Of a stretch of 64,000 nt of DNA, positions 1-8,478 are shown one piece after another. The position numbers were made by a program, and so were the translations under genes. This DNA comes from Phycisphaerales bacterium (GTDB taxonomy: Bacteria > Planctomycetota > Phycisphaerae > Phycisphaerales > SM1A02). Numbering within the stretch: position 1 is the stretch's first letter; every line of letters begins with the position of its first letter. The stretch covers positions 1 through 64,000 of the forward strand of contig JAQWLT010000009.1 of assembly GCA_029247205.1 (NCBI GenBank), given 5' to 3'. The notes beneath the pieces were generated by a model, which searched no databases, was not told the origin of the DNA, and worked only from the letters and a program-made list of their open reading frames with translations.

Positions 1-163
1 GCACGGTCTGTTCGTACTCATCCCTCGACTGCAACCGGATAGCCCCAAGCGGCTCACCTGTCGCTGGATTGATGGAAACGACTCGCCCCTCCCCTGCCGT
101 CGTGTCGGGCAGCAGCAGCGGGTGATTACAAAGTTCAGCAACGATATCTGTAGTTATTGGCAT
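1..163 (-). CDS. Aldehyde dehydrogenase family protein, N-terminal part (cut by window edge)
   Basis: Reading the minus strand from the ATG at 163 gives 54 uninterrupted codons to the window edge. The peptide contains the stretch [14 protein letters not shown] followed by [13 protein letters not shown], the typical N-terminal strand and linker of NAD(P)-dependent aldehyde dehydrogenases (the 'NPATGE.' signature just ahead of the Rossmann domain). The catalytic Cys and Glu lie outside the window, so substrate cannot be judged; ALDH7-like semialdehyde dehydrogenases are one possibility. It is divergent from the CoA-transferase gene with 65 bp between the two starts, and has no Shine-Dalgarno but a TACAAT hexamer 6 nt upstream of the ATG. 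Family assignment is by eye from a short peptide. Confidence 0.72.
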   Translation of the reverse strand, partial: MPITTDIVAELCNHPLLLPDTTAGEGRVVSINPATGEPLGAIRLQSRDEYEQTV

Positions 164-169
164 TTCGGA

Positions 170-175
170 ATTGTA
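170..175 (-). promoter_or_regulatory. -10-like TACAAT, leaderless start of the aldehyde dehydrogenase
   Basis: TACAAT on the minus strand ends 6 nt before the ATG at 163; no Shine-Dalgarno is present, so the transcript probably starts at or next to the start codon. No convincing -35 box. Confidence 0.5.
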
Positions 176-216
176 ATGGAGAGCCGGCGAGAGGGACAGC
201 CCATGGCCTGCGGCCG

Positions 217-222
217 TACACT
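217..222 (+). promoter_or_regulatory. -10-like TACACT, leaderless start of scoB
   Basis: TACACT ends 6 nt before the ATG at 229. It favours that ATG over in-frame starts further upstream and faces the TACAAT box of the divergent gene. Confidence 0.45.
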
Positions 223-228
223 CCTGTT

Positions 229-873
229 ATGCCATGGACACGCGACGATATTGCCCGCAGAGCTGCCGAAGAATTGCAGGACGGATTTTACGTCAACCTC
301 GGAATCGGAATGCCGACCTTGGTGGCGAATCATGTGCCGGACGACATGACGGTCTGGCTGCAATCCGAGAATGGACTACTTGGCATGGGGCCCTTCCCCA
401 CTGAGGAAGCCATTGATGCAGACCTCATCAATGCTGGCAAACAAACCGTGACTGCCGTCCCTGGCGCCAGTTTTTTCAGCAGCCATGAATCATTTGAAAT
501 GATTCGTGGTGGCCACATCGACCTCGCCATTTTGGGCGCGATGGAACTCAGCCAAGAAGGCGATATCGCCAACTGGATGATTCCAGGCAAACTCGTCAAG
601 GGCATGGGCGGCGCAATGGATCTCGTAGCGGGCGTTCGCCGCGTCGTCGTCATGATGGACCACTGCAATAAGCGGGGCGAACCAAAGCTACTCCCCACAT
701 GCACGCTTCCGCTGACCGGAGTCGCATGCATCGACATGGTGATCACTGACCTCTGCGTTCTTACAATGGACGCAACGCAAAAGCGGTTTCAACTCACCGA
801 GCTGGCTCCCGATGTCACAACTGACGAAGTGCTTCAGAAGACCGCTGCCGATATTGGCGTTAAGCTCGCGTAG
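229..873 (+). CDS. scoB: 3-oxoacid CoA-transferase subunit B
   Basis: 214-residue beta subunit of a succinyl-CoA:3-oxoacid (or acetoacetate) CoA-transferase, cytoplasmic, moving CoA between carboxylic acids. It shows the family landmarks in order: a Gly-rich [14 protein letters not shown] segment, the SENGLLG motif with the catalytic glutamate, [23 protein letters not shown], and a C-terminal [13 protein letters not shown]. The start at 229 aligns with family N-termini ([13 protein letters not shown]) and is preceded by a TACACT box; an earlier in-frame start at 157 would only add an unconserved tail. The enzyme needs an alpha subunit (ScoA), normally the adjacent upstream gene. Here the upstream gene is a divergent aldehyde dehydrogenase and downstream is a convergent sigma factor 5 bp away, so the partner must lie elsewhere. 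Confidence 0.92.
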   Translation: MPWTRDDIARRAAEELQDGFYVNLGIGMPTLVANHVPDDMTVWLQSENGLLGMGPFPTEEAIDADLINAGKQTVTAVPGASFFSSHESFEMIRGGHIDLAILGAMELSQEGDIANWMIPGKLVKGMGGAMDLVAGVRRVVVMMDHCNKRGEPKLLPTCTLPLTGVACIDMVITDLCVLTMDATQKRFQLTELAPDVTTDEVLQKTAADIGVKLA

Positions 874-877
874 CTGT

Positions 878-1780
878 TCAGGCTTCCTTGGTGCGGTGCT
901 GCATCTGCGCTTTGAGCCGCGCGAGAATAGATGAGTGCATCTGACTGACACGTGACTCGCTCAAATCGAGCGTCACGCCAATTTCTTTCATCGTCATCTC
1001 TTCGTAGTAGTACAAGACGACAATGAGTCGCTCAGCTCGTGAGAGACCACGGGTCAACAGATACTTCAGATCATCACGCTGCAACTTCGAGATCGGACTT
1101 TCCTGGCGACGGTCGCGCACGACGTCGATCTCGGTGATATCACGACTTGAGTCCGTCTCGTACCACTTACGGTTCAACGAGACCATCGACACTGGACGCG
1201 AGTCCCGACGAATCTTCTCAAACTCGTCCTTGGAGACATTCAGATGCTTCGTGACCTCTTGCTCAGTTGCCTTGCGGCCAGAGGTCATTTCCAGCGACTT
1301 GCGGGCTCGGTCCATTTTAGTTGTACGTGAGCGGACCAGCCGCGGCACCCAGTCCATGGCACGAAGCTCATCAAAGATCGCCCCGCGGATGCGCTGCGTG
1401 CAATAGGTCGAGAACTTCACGCCACGATCAAGATCAAAGGCGTTGATGGCATCAATCAGGCCAAAGAGGCCCGAGGACATCAAGTCCTCAACGTCAACCT
1501 CAGAGGGCAAACGCGAGTGCAATCGCTCGGCGGTATAGCGCACAAGTTTGAGATAGTGCTCGACCAGCACATTGCGCGTTTCCTCACATCGTTCATCGCG
1601 ATAGGAAATCCATACTTCCAATATCGGGCGCCCATCCGCTGTCGTCTCTGGAATGGCACGACGTGATGTTGTGGCCGGAGGCGATGGAACTGCAGGGACA
1701 ACTGATGGCGCAGGTGCTTCCACCGGGGCCTCGGCCGTTGCTGTTCCACCTGATGTATTGAACGTTTGGTTCTTCGGCAT
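878..1780 (-). CDS. RNA polymerase sigma factor, FliA/WhiG (sigma-28) type
   Basis: 300-residue alternative sigma factor. After a low-complexity Ala/Pro/Thr-rich N-terminus of about 60 residues come region 2 (LVRYTAERL, VDVEDLMSSGLFGLIDAI, DLDRGVKFSTYCTQRIRGAIFDEL), the FliA-type linker AMDWVPRLVRSR, a degenerate region 3, and region 4 (LSRAERLIVVLYYYEEMTMKEIG then LSESRVSQMHSSILARLK) that reads the -35 element. The RIRGAIFDELRAMDWVPR block is typical of the FliA/WhiG class rather than sigma-70 or ECF. GTG/ATG choices upstream are possible, but the ATG at 1780 has a GGAG Shine-Dalgarno 8 nt away. Regulon cannot be inferred: no flagellar genes are nearby. Ends 5 bp from the convergent scoB. 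Confidence 0.9.
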   Translation of the reverse strand: MPKNQTFNTSGGTATAEAPVEAPAPSVVPAVPSPPATTSRRAIPETTADGRPILEVWISYRDERCEETRNVLVEHYLKLVRYTAERLHSRLPSEVDVEDLMSSGLFGLIDAINAFDLDRGVKFSTYCTQRIRGAIFDELRAMDWVPRLVRSRTTKMDRARKSLEMTSGRKATEQEVTKHLNVSKDEFEKIRRDSRPVSMVSLNRKWYETDSSRDITEIDVVRDRRQESPISKLQRDDLKYLLTRGLSRAERLIVVLYYYEEMTMKEIGVTLDLSESRVSQMHSSILARLKAQMQHRTKEA

Positions 1781-1817
1781 TGGGTCTACTCCTTGACCAC
1801 TGCGTCGCCGTTGAGTT

Positions 1818-1843
1818 GAACACGCATCTATTGTTGCGTGTTC
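1818..1843 (-). promoter_or_regulatory. 8-bp inverted repeat upstream of the sigma-factor gene
   Basis: Arms GAACACGC (1818-1825) and GCGTGTTC (1836-1843) separated by 10 nt lie 38-63 nt upstream of the sigma-factor start. It could be an operator or a leader stem-loop; the sequence alone does not decide. Confidence 0.4.
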
Positions 1844-2328
1844 CATCCCGCCCCTGCTCTTCCTTGAGCCGGTGCGTGACGTGCTTTCACCATACACATG
1901 GTGACGCAGGTCCACAAGCCGACTATGGTTGGGCTGGACGGTTGAATCAAACGAAGCGTGATCTACTGTTGGCATGGTCAAGTCAATCCAGTACAGACCA
2001 TTTGACTTTCAGTTGTGCCAATACTGCGTCCATCTTTGTGCCCAGATGTGGCACACGGGCGCCGATCGCTCCGGTCATTCCGGCGGTGCGGGGGGTGGCT
2101 CCTCTCCTCGAACGACTACCGCTCGAAGTGGATCCCGCTCGGCGGGACCTCGTTGCTCCCTTGCTCGACCGGCAGCGGCCGACTCCACCAACCCGATGTG
2201 TGCCAGCGAGTTATCGGATATATTCGGCCGATGCTGCGCCTCAAGACCCCGCTACAGGCCTCGGTAAGCGAATACGCTGGAACATGCCACCTCTCCACAT
2301 GGCCCCTCCTTGAGCAGCTCAAAGTGGA
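1844..2328. other. Intergenic region between divergent sigma-factor and envelope operons
   Basis: About 480 bp without a convincing gene: the open frames here lack start signals and look like chance. It contains a small GC hairpin (TCCCGC at 2133-2138, GCGGGA at 2142-2147) and a TGTGCC...GGCACA inverted repeat near 2038-2056. It is unusually long for this compact window and should hold the two divergent promoters. Confidence 0.4.
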
Positions 2329-2334
2329 TAGGAT
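2329..2334 (+). promoter_or_regulatory. -10-like TAGGAT upstream of the BamD-like gene
   Basis: TAGGAT ends 8 nt before the ATG at 2343, which has no Shine-Dalgarno. It supports that ATG and a near-leaderless mRNA for the whole bamD-lptE-ftsH-ppx run. Confidence 0.45.
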
Positions 2335-2342
2335 GCCGCGGC

Positions 2343-3404
2343 ATGATGGCAGCAGCCTGCGTTCTTCGGCATCCCATGGCAACCACAGCCCTGATCGGGG
2401 TCCTGATCGGGGCCTTCTGTGGCTCAGCCTCGGCCCAAGAAATTTTTAAACTTGGCCCCGATGATGAATGGAAACATGAAGCCACACCCGCCATGGGCTC
2501 TCCAGCTGCCAGCCTTTCACGGGCCCGCGTACTGCTCGCCGAAGGTCGATTTGATCGCGCATTGAATATGGCCAACCGCTGGATGAAGCGGTTTCCAACC
2601 TCCCCGCTGCTGCCAGAAGCCTATTTGCTCCGCGGCGATGCACTTGTAGGCATTGGAGATGAGTACGAGTCGCTCTATGACTATGAGTTTCTGACGCGGA
2701 AGTATCCGGGCAGCGAAGTCTTCTCCCTTGCACTCGAGCGGGAATACGAAATAGCCGTCAAGTATGCCAACGGCCTTCGTCGTAAGATTTTGGGGTTCCG
2801 GCTGATCGACGCCACAGACGAAGCCGAAGAATTGCTCATCCGTATTCAAGAGCGACTCCCAGGAAGCGGACTTGCTGAGAAAGCAGGACTCGAACTGGGA
2901 GCAATGTACTTTCGCCATCGCCGCATGACGCTCGCAGCGGAAGCGTACGCAATATTCATTGAACGCTATCCACGATCTACAGAGATCGGCTTTGCGAGGC
3001 GTCGATTAATTTATGCCAATATTGCTACGTTCAAAGGGCCACAGTTCGACATCGTTGGGCTACTCGAAGCCAAGGCCGAACTCCAACAGCTCGCCATTCG
3101 CCGTCCTGCTGAAGCCGAACGTATCGGCGCTGGCGCGCTCATTCGACGCGTCGAAGAGTCTGAATCAAACAAAATGCTGACAACCGCCAATTGGTACCTG
3201 AATGAAGGTGATCCAATTGCGGCCGAATACACGATTCGTCAACTCGTACAGCGATTTCCACGGTCAGCAGCTTGCATGCAGGCGCTCAACGGTATGCCGG
3301 CTATTCTCAAAATGCTTCCTGAATCAGTGCTCGCAACAGCACCGGACTATGAGGCCCTCCAAGCGCTCCAAGAAACGGGCGATGCAGCAGAGGCCACGCC
3401 GTGA
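2343..3404 (+). CDS. BamD-like outer-membrane assembly TPR protein
   Basis: 353-residue exported protein. A hydrophobic signal segment (ATTALIGVLIGAFCGSASAQ) ends at a predicted AxA-type cleavage; the Cys inside it is not in a lipobox-like context. The mature part is a series of TPR-like helical pairs (LSRARVLLAEGRFDRALNMA, PEAYLLRGDALVGIGDEYES, AEAYAIFIERYPRSTEIGFA, AAEYTIRQLVQRFPRSAACM), the architecture of BamD/ComL lipoproteins of the beta-barrel assembly machine. Coupling to an LptE-like gene by a 4-bp overlap supports an outer-membrane biogenesis role. Starts at 2343, 2346 or 2376 are all possible; 2343 is chosen for the TAGGAT box. It could instead be another periplasmic TPR protein. 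Confidence 0.72.
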   Translation: MMAAACVLRHPMATTALIGVLIGAFCGSASAQEIFKLGPDDEWKHEATPAMGSPAASLSRARVLLAEGRFDRALNMANRWMKRFPTSPLLPEAYLLRGDALVGIGDEYESLYDYEFLTRKYPGSEVFSLALEREYEIAVKYANGLRRKILGFRLIDATDEAEELLIRIQERLPGSGLAEKAGLELGAMYFRHRRMTLAAEAYAIFIERYPRSTEIGFARRRLIYANIATFKGPQFDIVGLLEAKAELQQLAIRRPAEAERIGAGALIRRVEESESNKMLTTANWYLNEGDPIAAEYTIRQLVQRFPRSAACMQALNGMPAILKMLPESVLATAPDYEALQALQETGDAAEATP

Positions 3405-3916
3405 CAATCAGAACACTTCTATGCACTGTGGTCGTACTTGCAATAACCGGTTGTGGCAGCGATGCGTCGAAAGGCTGGACCATCGGCACCACCTATGAAA
3501 CCTCTATCAAAACGGTTGCTGTACCAGTTGTACAGAACAACACCTTTGATCGCGAGGTCGGATACCTGCTTACCAAAGCATTGATCCAGCAGATCGAAAC
3601 CAGAACTCCGTGGCGAGTAGCCGACGAAACCGTGGCCGACACACTGCTTGAAGTCATGATTACCAAGGTCGATATGCGGGCCTTGTCGAATTCTCGGCTC
3701 ACCAAACTTGACCAAGAAATGGCCCTCGAAATCACGACCAACTGGACATGGGAACGCCTGAACGACAACTCCACGATCACCGGCTGGGATGGCATGGGCA
3801 CCAATGGCTTATTCTTTCCTTCGAATCCTCTTGGCGAGCGGATCGAACTTGGTCGATTACAAGCCGTAGACCTCATGGCACAGGCGATCGTCGACCGCAT
3901 GGCCAAAGCCTGGTAG
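3401..3916 (+). CDS. LptE-like LPS-assembly lipoprotein
   Basis: 171-residue lipoprotein starting at a GTG that overlaps the previous stop codon (GTGA). The signal peptide ends in the lipobox AITGC. The mature part has the LptE-family opening pattern, KTVAVPVVQNNTFDREVGYLLTKALIQQIE, in which a strand (KTVAVP) is followed by N-x-T-F and a helix, then DTLLEVMITKVDMRAL. LptE plugs the LptD barrel that inserts lipopolysaccharide into the outer membrane. Its place behind a BamD-like gene fits an outer-membrane assembly operon. The C-terminal half (TGWDGMGTNGLFFPSN) is less typical, so the family call rests on the N-terminal half. Confidence 0.72.
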   Translation: MTIRTLLCTVVVLAITGCGSDASKGWTIGTTYETSIKTVAVPVVQNNTFDREVGYLLTKALIQQIETRTPWRVADETVADTLLEVMITKVDMRALSNSRLTKLDQEMALEITTNWTWERLNDNSTITGWDGMGTNGLFFPSNPLGERIELGRLQAVDLMAQAIVDRMAKAW

Positions 3917-3999
3917 CAAGGCCCCTTCTAGGGCTGGACAAGACATTCTCTTCCCGACGACATAGGATGGCCACACGCTTCTTGAGGCGACACGTACAT

Positions 4000-6051
4000 A
4001 TGCCTGCACCCGACTCCAATCCACCAGAACCCACCCCCGGCAAAACCCCGAAGCCCGCAAAAGCTGCAGGCCGCGGTTTAATGAGTTGGGTCTTCATTCT
4101 CGGCCTCATGATCGTGCTCTTTGCAGTCATGCAGAGTTCGGGACAAGGCCGCGAGATCAAGAGTTGGCAGCAATTTCAGTCGCTCATCTCGCCCAAGACC
4201 GGACACCTCTACGAGCCAACACCAGGTCAGCCTGACCCAGTCTTGGTCAAGTCCACGCGCATCATTGCGACCATTGCACCAGGCACGGAGGGGGATAATC
4301 CCGGGCCGGACCCAGCGATGATTTATCACAACATCGATGGCGGAAGTCGAGAGTTCTATCTCAAGCAACTGTCAGAAATGAAGGTCGCATTCGCAACAGA
4401 TACCACACAAAGTGTGTGGACGCAGCTGCTCCTCACCATCTTCCCGTTTCTCTTGATCATTCTTGTTCTATGGTTCTTCATCTCACGATCGATGCGAGGC
4501 GCTGGTGGAGGACCCGGCGGCATGCTCGGTAATTTTGGGAAAAGCAAGCATCGCATCTCCACGAAGGAGGCCTCGAAGGTTCGCTTTACCGATGTCGCTG
4601 GCATTGATGAGGCAAAAGAAGAAGTGCTTGAGATCGTCGAGTTCCTCAAGAACCCAAAGCGATTTCAACGCTTGGGCGGCCGCATTCCTCGCGGCGTATT
4701 GCTTGTCGGCCAACCAGGCTGCGGCAAGACACTGCTTGCCAAAGCAATTGCTGGTGAAGCTGATTGCCCATTCTTCTCGATCTCTGGCTCAGACTTTGTA
4801 GAGATGTTTGTCGGAGTGGGCGCCAGCCGCGTACGAGACTTATTTAAGCAGGCCAAGGAAGGCTCACCGTGCATCATCTTTCTCGACGAGATTGACGCCG
4901 TCGGCCGGCGACGCGGCAGCGGATTCAGTTCTGGCGGTCATGATGAACGCGAGCAGACCCTCAATGCCATTCTCGTAGAGATGGATGGCTTTGAGGCCAC
5001 TGATCAAGTCATTGTGATCGCAGCGACGAACCGTTCAGATGTCCTCGATCCCGCTCTCACCCGCCCGGGACGCTTTGATCGCCAAGTGCCTGTATCACTG
5101 CCAGATGTTGAAGGCCGTCTCAAAATTCTTGAGGTGCACTCCAAGGGCATTACGCTCTGCCCAACGGTCGATCTCAAACGCGTTGCCCGTGGCACGCCAA
5201 TGTTCTCGGGTGCAGACCTTGCAGCCCTCATCAACGAAGCCGCCATCATCGCAACCCTCGAAGACAAAGACGCCGTCGACCAACTCGACATGGACGAGGC
5301 CCGCGACAAAATAAAATTCGGCCGTGCCAGTCATAGCCGCAAGATCGAAGAAGTGGAGCGACAAGCGACGGCCTATCACGAGGCCGGCCACACGGCGGTA
5401 CAAGCAATGCTTGAACATGCCGACCCCGTGCACAAGGTGACCATCATTCCTCGCGGGCAGGCCATGGGCGCTACGTTTAGCCTTCCAGAGAAGGATCGCT
5501 ATGGCTATGGGCGGCGCTATATTGATGCCACGCTCCGGGTGCTTTGTGCTGGCCGTATTGCCGAGCAACGGATCACCGGCGAAGAATCTTCCGGTGCGGC
5601 TATGGACATTCAAATGGCAACATCCTTTGCGAAGCACATGGTGCTTGAGTGGGGCATGTCTGATCGCCTCGGTTTTGTGCGCTACGCCTACGACGACACC
5701 ACCGAATCGCCCTTTGCTGAAAAAGAATACTCCCCTGAAACCGGTCGAATCATCGATGAAGAAGTCAAGTTGATCATCGACGCGGCTTACGCAGACACCG
5801 AAAAGATGGTCACCGAACATTGGGGAATTGTGACCAATATCGCCGAAGCGCTGCTTCGATACGAAACACTGCAGAGTAAGGAAGTCGCAACGCTTATTGC
5901 AGGCGGAACGATCGACCGTCCAACCGTCGCGGACTTACTTGATGCCGAAACCGGCCCACCACCGCCACCACCGATCGGGCTCGAGGAAGCAACAGACCCG
6001 GTCGTGCCCAAGGAAGACGAAGGCGATGGTTTGCTCCCTGCCCCAGCCTGA
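4000..6051 (+). CDS. ftsH: ATP-dependent zinc metalloprotease FtsH
   Basis: 683-residue membrane-anchored AAA protease degrading misfolded and regulatory proteins. Two membrane segments (about 27-44 and 142-162) flank a periplasmic domain; then come Walker A GQPGCGKT (237-244), Walker B IIFLDEID (292-299), the pore motif MFVGVG near 270, the second region of homology ([20 protein letters not shown]) and the zinc site HEAGH (460-464). The Walker A differs from the usual GPPGTGKT at two positions but keeps the essential GKT. The Pro-rich C-terminal tail (GPPPPPPIG) is atypical. The start at 4000 has GAGG 12 nt upstream; the frame is open back to 3748, but that part overlaps the LptE-like gene and is not FtsH-like. 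Confidence 0.96.
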   Translation: MPAPDSNPPEPTPGKTPKPAKAAGRGLMSWVFILGLMIVLFAVMQSSGQGREIKSWQQFQSLISPKTGHLYEPTPGQPDPVLVKSTRIIATIAPGTEGDNPGPDPAMIYHNIDGGSREFYLKQLSEMKVAFATDTTQSVWTQLLLTIFPFLLIILVLWFFISRSMRGAGGGPGGMLGNFGKSKHRISTKEASKVRFTDVAGIDEAKEEVLEIVEFLKNPKRFQRLGGRIPRGVLLVGQPGCGKTLLAKAIAGEADCPFFSISGSDFVEMFVGVGASRVRDLFKQAKEGSPCIIFLDEIDAVGRRRGSGFSSGGHDEREQTLNAILVEMDGFEATDQVIVIAATNRSDVLDPALTRPGRFDRQVPVSLPDVEGRLKILEVHSKGITLCPTVDLKRVARGTPMFSGADLAALINEAAIIATLEDKDAVDQLDMDEARDKIKFGRASHSRKIEEVERQATAYHEAGHTAVQAMLEHADPVHKVTIIPRGQAMGATFSLPEKDRYGYGRRYIDATLRVLCAGRIAEQRITGEESSGAAMDIQMATSFAKHMVLEWGMSDRLGFVRYAYDDTTESPFAEKEYSPETGRIIDEEVKLIIDAAYADTEKMVTEHWGIVTNIAEALLRYETLQSKEVATLIAGGTIDRPTVADLLDAETGPPPPPPIGLEEATDPVVPKEDEGDGLLPAPA

Positions 6052-6072
6052 TTAGGATTCCGGAGCACGTAC

Positions 6073-7590
6073 GTGGATGCCGAAACGAACCAGATCGCAG
6101 CGGTCGATCTTGGATCTAACTCGTTCCATCTGATTGTTGCAAGAGACGATGACGGCCGGCTACAGATGCTCGATCGCATTCGCGAGCGCGTGTCACTTGC
6201 CAGTGGGCTCGATCCCGTTGGTCGCCTCGATGAGAAAGCTCGATGCCGCGCCTTGACCTGCATCGCACGTTTTGGCGAACGACTGCGGGAGTTGCCCGCC
6301 GACCGGTTTCGCGTTGTCGGAACCAATACATTTCGCAAAATCCGTGATGGTGGTCTCTTTCACCGTGAAGCTGAGATGGCAATGGGCCACTCAATCGAAA
6401 TCCTTGGTGGTGCTGAAGAGGCACGGCTCGTATTCATGGGCGTTCGATACGACGTCGGCAATACCCATAGACCACTGTTAGCCATTGATATTGGAGGGGG
6501 CAGCACCGAGTTAGCACTTGGCCGTGGAGATGTTCCCGAGGTTGCCGAGAGCGTCCAAATTGGGTGTGTTTCGCTGAGTACACGCTTCTTCGCAGATGGC
6601 AAGATCTCTCGCAAGAGACTGGATGAGGCCATCATGACTGCCTCCCTCGAACTCGAACCCGTCGCCGATCGATTTACCAACGAAGACGTAGATGTCGTGG
6701 CGTCGTCTGGTACCGCATTGGCCATCGAAGAAATCGCTATGAAATGTGGGTGGAGCGAGAGCGGAATCAATGCTGATGCCCTTCGCCACATTTACAAGGC
6801 GTTGCTTGACGCAAAGCATGTTTCGAAGGTCGATCTCAAAGGGCTCTCTGACAACCGCCGCCTCGTCATCGCAGGTGGGTTCGCTGCGATGTTTGCCGTT
6901 TTTCAATTGCTACAGATTGATCAACTGAGAACATCAAGGGGTGCGTTAAGAGAAGGCGTGCTGATCGATCTCGCCGGCCGGATAGCCGGCGTCGATCGTC
7001 GTGATCAGTCAGTCATGAACTTGGCCACACGATCACATGTTGACGAACTACAAGCAACACGCGTGTCCAAGTCGGCAAAGCAACTCTTTGAAGCAGTCGC
7101 ATCGGCGTGGCTGCTTTCTGCGGAAGATGGACGAATGCTTCAGTGGGCTGCGGCACTGCACGAAGTTGGTCTTTCAATCAGCCATACTGACTACCACCGA
7201 CACGGTGAGTACATTGCAGCAAACACGGACTTGCCTGGCTTCTCGCGAACCACGCAAGAGACTCTTGCCGCCATCATTCGGCTGCATCGAAAACGCATCT
7301 CTTGGCATCGAATCCCGGATTTTGATGAAAGCACACGCAACTGCGTGCGTGATCTTGCACTGCTGCTGCGTGTCGCCGTCTACCTGCATCGAACACGCAC
7401 ACCCATGTCCATCGATGAGTTAACCGCCAGCGGCAAGCCAGATGGCCTGAAGCTTCGCCTGCCTTCAGCCGAGGCAAATCAACATCCGCTCACGATGGCC
7501 GACTTGGCACTCGAAACAAAACAATGGGCTCGGATGGGCCGAAATCTCAATGTGCTCGTTGAGTCGCCGGATCAGCAATCGTCGCCGTAG
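6073..7590 (+). CDS. Ppx/GppA exopolyphosphatase/guanosine pentaphosphatase
   Basis: 505-residue ASKHA-fold phosphatase that hydrolyses polyphosphate or pppGpp. The phosphate-1 motif AAVDLGSNSFHLIVA is at the N-terminus and phosphate-2 AIDIGGGSTELALG near residue 138; VASSGTALAIEEIA and VIAGGFAAMFAV complete the nucleotide site. A C-terminal HD-like helical domain (LQWAAALHEVGLSISHTDYHRHGEYI) makes it the long form, as in E. coli Ppx and GppA. Start is GTG at 6073, 21 nt after ftsH. The two activities cannot be separated by sequence. The last 19 bp overlap the convergent cupredoxin gene. Confidence 0.9.
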   Translation: MDAETNQIAAVDLGSNSFHLIVARDDDGRLQMLDRIRERVSLASGLDPVGRLDEKARCRALTCIARFGERLRELPADRFRVVGTNTFRKIRDGGLFHREAEMAMGHSIEILGGAEEARLVFMGVRYDVGNTHRPLLAIDIGGGSTELALGRGDVPEVAESVQIGCVSLSTRFFADGKISRKRLDEAIMTASLELEPVADRFTNEDVDVVASSGTALAIEEIAMKCGWSESGINADALRHIYKALLDAKHVSKVDLKGLSDNRRLVIAGGFAAMFAVFQLLQIDQLRTSRGALREGVLIDLAGRIAGVDRRDQSVMNLATRSHVDELQATRVSKSAKQLFEAVASAWLLSAEDGRMLQWAAALHEVGLSISHTDYHRHGEYIAANTDLPGFSRTTQETLAAIIRLHRKRISWHRIPDFDESTRNCVRDLALLLRVAVYLHRTRTPMSIDELTASGKPDGLKLRLPSAEANQHPLTMADLALETKQWARMGRNLNVLVESPDQQSSP

Positions 7591-8381
7591 ACCTCAAGTA
7601 ATTGAAGCAGGTCATCCACGCCGATAACGCCGTCTCCATTCACATCCTCTGAGCATCCACTGCAAGAGTTTCCGTAGACCGCAAGCAATTGAAGTAGGTC
7701 ATCGACGCCGACAACGCCATCGCCATTGACATCTTCAGGGCAGTCATCAGTGCCTATGACATCAATGGTCCCAACCATCCCGAGATCACAGTGCGGCGTG
7801 CAGTAGTAATCGATTGTGCCACTCGGTTCATCCTCGGGCACAACATAGTAAGGAATTGGATCGAAGTTGCTCAATGGATTGTCAAAGCGGCCATCGGAAG
7901 TGCATTCGATACCGGACGTCACGGTATGTGTGCCGCCAGCATGCAACCAGAACACGACATCGCCCGCGTCGACAGTAATTGAGGGTGGCTCGTAGTCGAA
8001 CCCATTGGTCGTCACATAGTGCGGCTGTACGTTGACGAGCAGTGCGCCAAACTGGTCACCTGAAACACAGTGGTTTCCGACACTGCAGTAGTACGGAATA
8101 ACCTGGCCATCAAACGAGGCGGGGACAGTCCACTCAAACTCGGAGACCGCGACTGTAATTGGCGAAAAGAACAGGCCTGAGTCGCCATCGCATGGGGCAC
8201 CGCTGGTGACATCATGGGTACCGTCTTCATGAATCCACCGAATGGTGTCGCCTGGCTGGACATTTGCGAACTGAGGCGAGAAGTAGAACCCGCCAACGCC
8301 GATCTCCACGACCGCTGCCGTTGCTGTTGCACCTGACACAGCAGCCAATACACAACCGATGTACACATACTTCAGGGACAT
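7572..8381 (-). CDS. Secreted double-cupredoxin protein with dockerin-like C-terminus
   Basis: 269 residues with a signal peptide ending at TATAA and a strong Shine-Dalgarno (GAGGAG). Two plastocyanin-like domains follow. Domain 2 has a complete type-1 copper set (His in GGTHTVTSG; Cys, His and Met in YYCTPHCDLGMVG). Domain 1 has His in DGTHDVTSG and Cys/His in YYCSVGNHCVSGDQFG, but the axial Met position reads Gln, as in stellacyanins. The C-terminus carries two near-identical EF-hand-like units, EDVNGDGVVGVDDLLQLLAVYG and EDVNGDGVIGVDDLLQLLEVYG, each followed by a short Cys tail. Probable role: extracellular or envelope electron carrier or copper-binding protein. Its 3' end overlaps ppx. 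Confidence 0.85.
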   Translation of the reverse strand: MSLKYVYIGCVLAAVSGATATAAVVEIGVGGFYFSPQFANVQPGDTIRWIHEDGTHDVTSGAPCDGDSGLFFSPITVAVSEFEWTVPASFDGQVIPYYCSVGNHCVSGDQFGALLVNVQPHYVTTNGFDYEPPSITVDAGDVVFWLHAGGTHTVTSGIECTSDGRFDNPLSNFDPIPYYVVPEDEPSGTIDYYCTPHCDLGMVGTIDVIGTDDCPEDVNGDGVVGVDDLLQLLAVYGNSCSGCSEDVNGDGVIGVDDLLQLLEVYGDDC

Positions 8382-8478
8382 GCTTCTCTCCTCACTAAAT
8401 CTGAGCTAGGCTCGTTGGCCCCACTACCACCACCTCCAACCATACACCCTTGTTTGCGGCATTCAAGAATGATTCTGC

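Noticed and set aside
2083-2210. Possible SRP or 6S-type structured RNA in the long intergenic region (GGTGG...CCACC ends, GC hairpin in the middle).
   Set aside because: The stems do not continue inward beyond a few pairs and the conserved SRP core (GGAAGGAAGCAGC-like) is absent on both strands.
3748-3999. Open frame upstream of ftsH extending it by up to 84 residues.
   Set aside because: It overlaps the LptE-like gene in another frame and does not look like an FtsH N-terminus; the start at 4000 has a Shine-Dalgarno.
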